Made by a program: the position numbers and the translations under genes. From the NCBI GenBank assembly GCA_964544285.1, contig CAZJAQ010000056.1, positions 1-8,738 on the forward strand: DNA of 8,738 nt. The letters are read 5' to 3'. This document shows positions 1 to 5,440 of this stretch, one piece after another. The stretch is from CAYGVX01 sp964544285. GTDB lineage: Archaea; Thermoproteota; Bathyarchaeia; Bathyarchaeales; SOJC01. The notes beneath the pieces are model-generated. The model saw nothing but the letters and a program-made list of their open reading frames with translations. It had not been told where the DNA came from and ran no database searches. The stretch's first letter is position 1; each line of letters opens with the position of its first letter.

Positions 1-344
1 GCCTCGTCAACCTCGTTTTTAGACGTCTTTCTCAGTCTCAAACCGTAGGCTACGTTATCATAAACTGAAGCAGTAAACAATGTTGCCTTCTGAAAAACCA
101 TAGTGACGCTCATCTTAACCCTGTTCCGGTTCCCATCAGTTACTCTTTCACCGCCGATGTACACTTCGCCGTTATCTGGCTTCTCGAGACACGAAAGAAT
201 CCTGAGCAGAGTGGTCTTTCCAGAGCCGTTGGGACCGAACAGAGCAAATGCTTCTCCTTCCCGAACTTTCAGAGTCACGTCGTCAAGAGCCTTAACGTGC
301 CCAAAACTCTTCGAGACATGCTCCGACTCGGCTAGAACGCTCAT
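1..344 (-). CDS. tupC: Tungstate ABC transporter ATP-binding protein (3' end off the window)
   Basis: This is the ATPase of a tungstate importer; it would bind the cytoplasmic face of TupB and power uptake by ATP hydrolysis. Only the first 114 codons are present. Visible parts are a Walker A motif GPNGSGKTT at residues 37-45 and a Q-loop with Gln85 (VFQKATLF, then SVYDNVAYGLRLR), both typical of ABC importer ATPases. The signature motif, Walker B and any C-terminal regulatory domain lie beyond base 1. The ATG at 344-342 overlaps the tupB stop as ATGA. A GAGG ribosome-binding site at 356-353, 8 bases upstream, supports this start. The ABC ATPase call is firm from sequence. The tungstate assignment comes from the adjacent tupB and tupA. 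Confidence 0.93.
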   Translation of the reverse strand, partial: MSVLAESEHVSKSFGHVKALDDVTLKVREGEAFALFGPNGSGKTTLLRILSCLEKPDNGEVYIGGERVTDGNRNRVKMSVTMVFQKATLFTASVYDNVAYGLRLRKTSKNEVDE

Positions 345-1138
345 CGCAACCGCCTCTGCACCAAATTTGCCAGAAGACTTACGCCGAAAACGATGCACAT
401 CAGAATCATGGCTAACGCTATGCTTACCGCGATGTTCCCTCGCGTCGTCTCCAGAGCAATGGTGGTGGTCAGTACACGGGTTAACCTTCGAAGGTTCTGA
501 CCAATCATCAAAACAATCCCCAACTCTGCAACAGCCCGATTAAACCCTGCCACCACAGCCAACAAGACTCCTGAAGTAGACTCCTTGAGAACTGCGAAGG
601 ACGCCTCAGTCTCCGAAGCCCCCAAAGTCTTAGCTAAATCCCTTACATCAGGGTCAACCGCCTCCACTGCACTCGCTATAAAGCTTATGATTATAGGCGT
701 AATCAAGACCGCTTGTCCAATCGACACCCCTAACGGATTTAGGAACAGGTTCAACGAGCCCAGAGGACCAGAACTAGAGAACAGTAGGTAAAGAATCAGT
801 CCCAGAGCCACGGCAGGTATCCCGAGAAGCGCATTAAACACGCCCTTTACGACTCGTTTTCCGACAAAATCACTGAGACCCACGAGAACACCAATCGGAA
901 CGCACCACAAAATCGACAGACCCGTAGCAGTTCCAGATATGTAGATAGACCTCAGAGTAATCTCAAAAACCTCCGGGTCGCCTGAAACAATCAGCCGAAC
1001 AGCCTCAACGAAGCCTTGGGTAAACTCCCCGATTAACAGCAGAGGAACCAGAAAAGCAGAGAAAAAGAGGAGGAGCAGTAGGAGCGGAATTGCGTCTTTC
1101 GCTCTCATTCTGCCAAGCACGCTATCAGCCTCTGTCAA
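341..1138 (-). CDS. tupB: Tungstate ABC transporter permease
   Basis: This is the membrane channel subunit of the tungstate importer, 265 residues. About six hydrophobic segments are visible, near 15-36, 67-88, 101-121, 139-158, 190-212 and 235-260. The cytoplasmic coupling loop that contacts the ATPase is at about 168-187 (LAKTLGASETEA, an EAA-loop variant). It is followed by GFNRAVAELGIVLMIGQN from 198, which closely resembles the conserved GF-RA-AE-G-VM--GGN stretch of TupB permeases. The proposed start is TTG at 1138, which forms a TTGA overlap with the tupA stop and suggests translational coupling. No good Shine-Dalgarno precedes it. The internal ATG at 1108 (residue 11) is the alternative and would shorten the protein to 255 residues. 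It shares an ATGA overlap with tupC downstream. Confidence 0.92.
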   Translation of the reverse strand: MTEADSVLGRMRAKDAIPLLLLLLFFSAFLVPLLLIGEFTQGFVEAVRLIVSGDPEVFEITLRSIYISGTATGLSILWCVPIGVLVGLSDFVGKRVVKGVFNALLGIPAVALGLILYLLFSSSGPLGSLNLFLNPLGVSIGQAVLITPIIISFIASAVEAVDPDVRDLAKTLGASETEASFAVLKESTSGVLLAVVAGFNRAVAELGIVLMIGQNLRRLTRVLTTTIALETTRGNIAVSIALAMILMCIVFGVSLLANLVQRRLR

Positions 1139-2127
1139 TCGTAGAGTTCAGGATGACCAAGCCTATACTGCGGAGGACACTCAGAACCCTCGAAGAAAGC
1201 ATAGTCTCGAATCATCGCAGCCATCGCTGGGTCCGTGTCACTCTTCAACAGTTCAACTGCCGGGTAGAAGAGGCTCTTGCCGTAGTCCTCCATTCCGTAT
1301 TCTCCGATGAGCTGTTGCCCCTCCTCGGACAATAAGTACTTCACGAAAGTAACTGCACCCTCGAAATTCGCTTCAGGCTGGAGTGTAGCGTTGACGGGAA
1401 TGGCACTGTAAACGTTGAGCAACTCCGAGCCTTGAGTCACAAGCTCCACGAGGTTCGGAACCAAGTTTGGCTGGGCATTGCTGTATGCGAGGAATGTTCC
1501 GATGTCAGCTAAAGTATAGCCGTTCAACTGGGTCGCAGTCTTCAGGGTGTTTCCCATGCCCGAGCCCGTCTCCATGAACCAGCTTGTCTCATCTCGTATC
1601 TCTGTCCAGTTGAAGCCCGCTGCCTTCCAGAGCTCCTTCTCCTTCGCATGTGTGCCCGAGCCGTCGCCTCTCGAAACCCAAAACGTCTCGGAACTTCTCC
1701 CAGCAGAAACAATCTTCGACAACGCCTCGGTGGGAGACGAGTCGCTTATTTCTGCAGGGTCGTCCTCGGGACCTATTATTTCGAAGAAGTTGTACGCGAT
1801 GATTTTTCTGTTCACACCATATCCGCCTTGCATGAATGCTAGTTCATCGGAGGGTGAATGGACGAGTATCATGTCGGCGTCTCCCCGTTGCGCGAATTGG
1901 ATGGCTATGCCTGAGCCTACTGAGATGAAGTATACGGCGATGTTGTGTTTAGCCTCGAATTGCGTTTCCACTTCGTCTAATAAGCCCGTGTCGAAGAGGC
2001 TGGTGGTTGTGGCTACGACGAGCTTCTGCCTAGTTGTCTTGTTGAGGTATAGGGTTGTACCTACGATTGAGGCAGTGGTTGTTAAGGCTACGACTATTAG
2101 GACTGTTATCCATGTGCCGAGTTTCAT
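1135..2127 (-). CDS. tupA: Tungstate-binding protein of ABC transporter, membrane-anchored
   Basis: This is the extracytoplasmic receptor that captures tungstate and delivers it to TupB. It has 330 residues. An N-terminal hydrophobic segment at about 6-28 has no lipobox Cys, so it is probably an uncleaved anchor or a Sec signal. The mature domain opens with the family hallmark ATTTS at 39-43. It continues with SVGSGIAIQFAQRGDADMIL (69-88), LVHSP (88-92), YNFFEIIGP (112-120), VSRGDGSGTH (151-160) and TGSGMGNTL (187-195). These match TupA/COG2998-type receptors rather than the WtpA/ModA type. The C-terminal tail has one Cys in GSECPPQYR (314-322). The ATG at 2127 is supported by GGTGA at 2139-2135, 7 bases upstream, and a TATA-like box near 2175. 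It is the first gene of tupABC. Tungstate versus molybdate preference cannot be read from sequence alone. Confidence 0.94.
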   Translation of the reverse strand: MKLGTWITVLIVVALTTTASIVGTTLYLNKTTRQKLVVATTTSLFDTGLLDEVETQFEAKHNIAVYFISVGSGIAIQFAQRGDADMILVHSPSDELAFMQGGYGVNRKIIAYNFFEIIGPEDDPAEISDSSPTEALSKIVSAGRSSETFWVSRGDGSGTHAKEKELWKAAGFNWTEIRDETSWFMETGSGMGNTLKTATQLNGYTLADIGTFLAYSNAQPNLVPNLVELVTQGSELLNVYSAIPVNATLQPEANFEGAVTFVKYLLSEEGQQLIGEYGMEDYGKSLFYPAVELLKSDTDPAMAAMIRDYAFFEGSECPPQYRLGHPELYD

Positions 2128-2134
2128 CTTCCCT

Positions 2135-2139
2135 TCACC
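2135..2139 (-). promoter_or_regulatory. tupA ribosome-binding site (GGTGA)
   Basis: GGTGA on the minus strand sits 7 bases upstream of the tupA ATG at 2127. It is complementary to the usual archaeal 16S rRNA 3' end and fixes the tupA start. Confidence 0.75.
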
Positions 2140-2170
2140 ATTATGTTTGACTGTGCATATCGCTACTCAG

Positions 2171-2181
2171 TTTAAAAATAT
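2171..2181 (-). promoter_or_regulatory. Candidate TATA box of the tupABC operon
   Basis: The minus strand reads ATATTTTTAAA here, about 50 bases upstream of the tupA ATG. With the usual archaeal spacing, transcription would start near 2150, giving a short leader of about 20 bases that includes the GGTGA site. No regulator gene lies beside it. A 5-bp inverted repeat just upstream (2196-2212) is a possible operator. Confidence 0.55.
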
Positions 2182-2195
2182 TCCGCTTCAACATT

Positions 2196-2212
2196 AACTC
2201 TTTGTCGGAGTT
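2196..2212. repeat. Short inverted repeat upstream of the tupA promoter
   Basis: AACTC and GAGTT form perfect 5-base arms separated by 7 bases. It lies about 15 bases upstream of the tupA TATA-like box, where an archaeal activator or repressor could bind. The arms are short enough to occur by chance, and the motif does not obviously match a known ModE-type site. Confidence 0.25.
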
Positions 2213-2221
2213 CGTCTTTTT

Positions 2222-2230
2222 CTAAAAACC
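2222..2230 (-). terminator. Possible T-rich terminator after thyA
   Basis: About 32 bases after the thyA stop the minus strand reads GGTTTTTAG. Archaeal termination often occurs at short U-runs without a hairpin. Five T residues is weak evidence, and this is offered only because it is the best candidate between thyA and tupA. Confidence 0.2.
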
Positions 2231-2261
2231 ATTTGAGAACCGTTTTCTGTTTTGAATTAGG

Positions 2262-2969
2262 CTAGCTGTCTTTCGCTTTAAGCATTTTCCTTCTACTGTC
2301 GTCTTTGGGTTTCAGCAAGTCTTCAACTAGTTTGAATTGTCGCTCGTAGAGATGGCAGTTTTTAGAATGAAACACTAGTTTTCCCGTTTTCAAGTTGAGG
2401 TTTCCTCGCTTGTTAATCTCTGAGACAAAGGCTTCATTGAAGAGTTGAATTCCAGCTATGTTGGCGGGCAGCCCCGCGTATGCATCCCAAGACCTGAAGT
2501 AGCATGTTAAGTGAAGTTGCCCTTCGAGGGCTTCTGTGTCGATTAGGCTTAGGCATGGAGGCTCATGCTTCTGGTCTTTGACGCGCTTCTGTATGTCTTC
2601 GGGCAATCGCACTGCTAGGGTTATTTGTCGGTCGGCTGGTTCTTCAAGATAGCGCTTTATCGCCTCTTCCACTTGGTCCACGGGTTTTCTCAACCTACTG
2701 CCATACGTGTAGGTTTCATCTTCGATAATGCCCGACCATAAATACTTCAGCGCATACCACTGCACGTACTTCATGTCGCATGGCGCTTTGTCACTGACGA
2801 GCGGCCTGGTCTCGGGCTTGGCGATTTCTATAGAAAGGTTAAGTTTCTTCGTCCTGGAGCGTTCCGAGCCGTAGCATACCTCGAAGATGTCACCTTCGCT
2901 CCATATCGCCTCCAACGTCTTGTACCAAGCATCTGGGCAGTCAAAAGCGCTAATCTTAATGTGCTTCAT
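2262..2969 (-). CDS. thyA: Thymidylate synthase, archaeal type
   Basis: It makes dTMP from dUMP using a methylene-tetrahydropterin as carbon donor and reductant. The protein is 235 residues, shorter than bacterial ThyA (about 264). Numbering from the ATG at 2969, the nucleophile is Cys139 in EPPCLSLI. Arg159-Ser160 and Asp162 in YFRSWDAYAG match the phosphate-binding RS-D motif. Asn170 in GLPANIAG is the dUMP-selecting Asn; dCMP hydroxymethylases carry Asp there. His206 and Tyr208 in CHLYERQ match the HxY pair that binds the sugar. A Leu follows the catalytic Cys where bacterial enzymes have His. The ATG at 2969 has AGGAGG at 2983-2978, 8 bases upstream, so the in-frame TTG at 2975 is unlikely to be the start. 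The gene stands alone with its own promoter. Confidence 0.88.
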   Translation of the reverse strand: MKHIKISAFDCPDAWYKTLEAIWSEGDIFEVCYGSERSRTKKLNLSIEIAKPETRPLVSDKAPCDMKYVQWYALKYLWSGIIEDETYTYGSRLRKPVDQVEEAIKRYLEEPADRQITLAVRLPEDIQKRVKDQKHEPPCLSLIDTEALEGQLHLTCYFRSWDAYAGLPANIAGIQLFNEAFVSEINKRGNLNLKTGKLVFHSKNCHLYERQFKLVEDLLKPKDDSRRKMLKAKDS

Positions 2970-2977
2970 TCCCAAAG

Positions 2978-2983
2978 CCTCCT
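2978..2983 (-). promoter_or_regulatory. thyA ribosome-binding site (AGGAGG)
   Basis: A full AGGAGG lies 8 bases upstream of the ATG at 2969. It is only 2 bases from the in-frame TTG at 2975, so it decides in favour of the ATG. Confidence 0.8.
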
Positions 2984-3014
2984 GCGTTGACTCTGATTAG
3001 TGAACTCTGCAGTC

Positions 3015-3023
3015 TATAAAATT
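3015..3023 (-). promoter_or_regulatory. Candidate TATA box of thyA
   Basis: The minus strand reads AATTTTATA, centred about 50 bases upstream of the thyA ATG. The predicted transcript start near 2993 gives a leader of about 24 bases that includes the AGGAGG site. Confidence 0.5.
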
Positions 3024-3057
3024 GTTTTGACAGTAAGGGACTCAAAGGCAGCGTTGC

Positions 3058-4098
3058 TTAGACGTGAGCATAGACACGATTACTTGAATACCGTCCAGTG
3101 GTCATTTCGTTTTCGATTTCCCGCAGCAGAAGAATTCTTTTGAAGGTTGCTGGGTGGGTTGAAAACCACGTGTTGATGGCTGTCCACGTCGATTTCGCCT
3201 CTTTTTCCATGGCAAGTTGCAGCTCTCTCTCGTCTAGGACGCCGTCGCGGTCGAGGTCGTAAGCTTCTTTTCGCTCTATTATGCCTTGACATTCCTGCTT
3301 TGCCATGGCTGGGTCGCCTATGTAGAAGGTTCTCGCGCCCGTCGTCGGTTTGGGCGAGAGTGACAATCCATAAGTGATTTTGGCTAACGCGCTCTGCAGT
3401 TCCCTTGGCTGGCCAGTCACGTAGGCGGAGTAAGCGTCTGCGTAGTGTTCGCGGAGTCGGCTCAATCCCATTACGCAGAGAAGCGTCACGATGTAAACCA
3501 CATATGACACGAGGGCAACGATGAACAGTGCTGCCCCAAACCCGCCTTCCTTCTTGTTCCGAGAACTACTTCGGCCCGTCCATTTCGCAGCTTCGAAGGT
3601 TCCCCAAGCAACCCAGTAAGCGAGGAGAGGTAAAGCGGAAAGCATGGTCATCACGAGATAATCCTTATGTTTGATGTGCCCAAGTTCATGACCAATCACC
3701 GCTTTAACCTCGTCTTTATTCAACTGCTTAAGCAGCCCTTCATGCACCGCCAGAGTGGCGTCACCAGCCGTCCTTCCAAAAATGAACGCGTTCGGCGTCT
3801 CATCTGGCACAACCGCCAGCCGGGGCACAGGGATACCGCTTTTTTCGGCGAGTTCTTTCACCGTCGATTCCAGCCACGGGTTTTCACCCGGCTTCAAGTA
3901 ACGTAGGTGCGTGGAGCCCCTCACAATGGCTGGTCCGATAAGGTACTGTAGGAGAATAAAGAACAGTGTCGCGATGAAAGCCCACATTATCGGAAGCTGC
4001 AGCACGAACATTATCACTCCTAAGAAGACGACGAAGATGATGCTAACGAGGAGAATGGACATGGTCATGGAAAGTTTTAGTCGAGCAAGTCTAGCCAA
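3058..4098 (-). CDS. htpX: HtpX-family membrane zinc metalloprotease (M48) with an EF-hand loop
   Basis: A membrane-embedded M48 protease, 346 residues, expected to degrade damaged or misfolded membrane proteins from the cytoplasmic side. Hydrophobic segments lie at about 13-34, 38-58, 150-166 and 188-210. The zinc site is HELGH at 137-141, with the third ligand Glu217 in SRLREHYAD. Upstream elements PNAFIFGRT (102-110) and LAVHEGLL (116-123) and the downstream FSTHP (312-316) are family hallmarks. Between the last two parts, residues 281-292 (DLDRDGVLDERE) match every position of a canonical EF-hand calcium loop. This is unlike E. coli HtpX. The start is TTG at 4098, chosen because GAGG lies 8 bases upstream. 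The ATGs at 4068 and 4062 lack such a site and would trim the first residues. The gene is divergent from the MFS gene. Confidence 0.93.
   Translation of the reverse strand: MARLARLKLSMTMSILLVSIIFVVFLGVIMFVLQLPIMWAFIATLFFILLQYLIGPAIVRGSTHLRYLKPGENPWLESTVKELAEKSGIPVPRLAVVPDETPNAFIFGRTAGDATLAVHEGLLKQLNKDEVKAVIGHELGHIKHKDYLVMTMLSALPLLAYWVAWGTFEAAKWTGRSSSRNKKEGGFGAALFIVALVSYVVYIVTLLCVMGLSRLREHYADAYSAYVTGQPRELQSALAKITYGLSLSPKPTTGARTFYIGDPAMAKQECQGIIERKEAYDLDRDGVLDERELQLAMEKEAKSTWTAINTWFSTHPATFKRILLLREIENEMTTGRYSSNRVYAHV
3223..3258 (-). other. EF-hand calcium-binding loop encoded within htpX
   Basis: The twelve residues 281-292 of HtpX read DLDRDGVLDERE. Asp occupies loop positions 1, 3, 5 and 9, Gly position 6, Leu position 8 and Glu position 12, the canonical EF-hand pattern. 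It is preceded by a predicted helix (KQECQGIIERKEAY) and followed by another (LQLAMEKEAKSTW), giving the helix-loop-helix layout. Only one such loop is present. Calcium binding is inferred from the motif. Confidence 0.8.
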
Positions 4099-4122
4099 GA
4101 GTGCAGCCTCGGTTTAAGGCTT

Positions 4123-4148
4123 AACATGCTGTGAGAAATAAGCATTTT
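4123..4148. repeat. Inverted repeat in the htpX/MFS divergent promoter region
   Basis: AACATGCT and AGCATTTT form 8-base arms with one mismatch (5 perfect inner pairs ATGCT/AGCAT) around a 10-base centre. The centre holds a TATA-like stretch for htpX. The position would suit an operator, but the arms are short and chance is possible. Confidence 0.35.
4134..4141 (-). promoter_or_regulatory. Candidate TATA box of htpX
   Basis: The minus strand reads CTTATTTC about 40 bases upstream of the htpX TTG. A transcript starting near 4112 would have a leader of about 14 bases that includes the GAGG site. The box lies within an inverted repeat. Confidence 0.35.
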
Positions 4149-4169
4149 TACAGAAGGGTGAGACGAGTC

Positions 4170-4178
4170 TTTATTTAT
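4170..4178 (+). promoter_or_regulatory. Candidate TATA box of the MFS gene
   Basis: TTTATTTAT lies about 50 bases before the ATG at 4227, giving a predicted transcript start near 4200. It lies downstream of the earlier in-frame GTG codons at 4131 and 4158, which argues for the ATG as the real start. Confidence 0.4.
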
Positions 4179-4226
4179 GTCCCTCGTTTTCTTCTAAAGT
4201 TCAAAGAAGGGTTGGGCGAAGAAGCG

Positions 4227-5405
4227 ATGGAAAGGCCGCTGTGGATGATTTACACGACGCATATGTTCATTGAAATCTACCTTCTCATACAGGTCGCCCT
4301 CATTCCAGTTATCATCCGAGAATTCCAGCTAAACCTCCTCGAAGCCTCTCTGGTAGCCAGTGTCCCGAGCTTCGTCGCGCTCTTGATGAACCTTCCCTCG
4401 GGAATCCTAGCAGACCGGTTAAGCACGAACCACTTACTGTTCGCCAGCATGCTGATAGAAGGGGCTGCAGCGTTCCTAGTCAGCCAGACAAACAGTTTTT
4501 GGCTACTCGTGCTGAGCGTTTCCCTCATGAGGATTTCGTCTCCCATCTACCACGTGTCTGGACTGAGCCGGATCAGCCGCATCACTAAGCCAGAGCGGAT
4601 GAGTAGGTCTATAGGGTTCCACAACGCTCTTGGAAACGTGGGTTCAGCCGCCGGCGTAATAAGCCTCACAATATTCTTGTCGTCGCTTGGCTGGAGATGG
4701 ACCTATCTATTCTGGAGCGTTCCTATACTTGTCTGGGGGTTTGTGGTCTTAACGTCTTCGCATCTAAAGACAAACCGAGTCATAATAACAGAAAACTCTA
4801 AGAACAGTGAAATAAGCAAGTTCTCCCTTGTCTTTTCTTCAGGGCTCCTGTTTTTCTTAATCGTCATAGGCCTCAGAGAAATCGGGTCCACGGGGAGTAC
4901 GACCTTCATGACGACGTTTTTTGTGCAGACTCGGGGGCTCTCTGAAAGCGTGGCCAGCCTAATCTTCGGGTTGGGACCCTTCATTGGAATAGTTGGCTCC
5001 TTGTATGGCGGTTATTGGGCAGAAAGGGTGGGTGCCAAGAAGGCGCTCAGCTGGGCTGTCCTATGTTGTGCAATCTCGCTTTCTCTACTGTCGGTTGTAT
5101 CAGCGCTTTACCTCATAATCCTCATTTATGTGGTTTACTCATTTTTTACTAGCACAGTGTGGGCGCCCATAAACACGTTAGTTGCGCACTTGACGCCTAC
5201 GTCGAATAGGGGGCTGAGTTATAGTGTGTACTTCTTCGCAGAAGGGCTGCTACTCTCGATAGCCCCTACTCTAGCCGCAGGAGTCATCGAGTTGACTAAC
5301 GTGTGGTTCGTCTTGCCCTTTAGCGTGATTTTCTTCATCGCAAGCATTATAGCGCTTCAATTTCTTTCAACATCAAAGCCGTCATTGGAGACTAAATCGT
5401 TATAA
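4227..5405 (+). CDS. Major facilitator superfamily transporter, substrate unknown
   Basis: A polytopic membrane carrier of 392 residues from this start, with about 12 hydrophobic segments and a polar central loop at about 180-200, the usual 6+6 layout. A motif-A-like SGILADRLS follows the second helix (58-66), and its counterpart GGYWAERVGAKKAL is at 261-274 in the second half. The C-terminus is short and polar. Family membership is clear. No motif identifies the cargo, so drug or metabolite efflux and solute uptake are all possible. The frame is open from GTG at 4131, which would add 32 basic residues. The ATG at 4227 is preferred because a TATA-like box lies at 4170-4178 and 392 residues is a normal MFS length, though no strong ribosome-binding site precedes it. 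The DNA ligase follows 35 bases downstream. Confidence 0.82.
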   Translation: MERPLWMIYTTHMFIEIYLLIQVALIPVIIREFQLNLLEASLVASVPSFVALLMNLPSGILADRLSTNHLLFASMLIEGAAAFLVSQTNSFWLLVLSVSLMRISSPIYHVSGLSRISRITKPERMSRSIGFHNALGNVGSAAGVISLTIFLSSLGWRWTYLFWSVPILVWGFVVLTSSHLKTNRVIITENSKNSEISKFSLVFSSGLLFFLIVIGLREIGSTGSTTFMTTFFVQTRGLSESVASLIFGLGPFIGIVGSLYGGYWAERVGAKKALSWAVLCCAISLSLLSVVSALYLIILIYVVYSFFTSTVWAPINTLVAHLTPTSNRGLSYSVYFFAEGLLLSIAPTLAAGVIELTNVWFVLPFSVIFFIASIIALQFLSTSKPSLETKSL

Positions 5406-5407
5406 TG
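5400..5407 (+). promoter_or_regulatory. Candidate TATA box of the DNA ligase gene
   Basis: TTATAATG spans the MFS stop codon, 34-41 bases before the ligase ATG. Transcription would start near 5428-5432, leaving a leader of only about 10 bases. The ligase may therefore be transcribed separately from the MFS gene despite the short gap. Confidence 0.4.
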
Positions 5408-5440
5408 CGGTTTCCTTACAACCTTTCATGAGAAACTTTC

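Noticed and set aside
103..543. A 146-codon plus-strand frame opposite tupC and tupB
   Set aside because: Both opposite-strand genes are firm, with Walker A/Q-loop and TupB motifs. The plus-strand product has no recognisable features.
1547..2197. A 216-codon open frame on the plus strand opposite tupA
   Set aside because: It lies antisense to a clearly recognised tupA and matches no family I know. It also runs through the tupA promoter region. Long antisense frames are common opposite genes with strong codon bias.
2128..2261. A small RNA or molybdenum/tungsten cofactor riboswitch upstream of tupA
   Set aside because: The predicted leader is only about 20 bases, and the rest is AT-rich with no extended stem, leaving no room for a riboswitch fold.
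2970..2975. thyA starting at TTG 2975
   Set aside because: The AGGAGG site is only 2 bases from this codon but ideally spaced from the ATG at 2969.
3667..3906. A 79-codon plus-strand frame opposite htpX
   Set aside because: It is antisense to the HEXXH-coding region and shows no domain or ribosome-binding site of note.
4131..4226. MFS gene starting at GTG 4131
   Set aside because: No ribosome-binding site or correctly spaced TATA box precedes it, and the inferred TATA box for the gene lies inside this stretch. It cannot be fully excluded.
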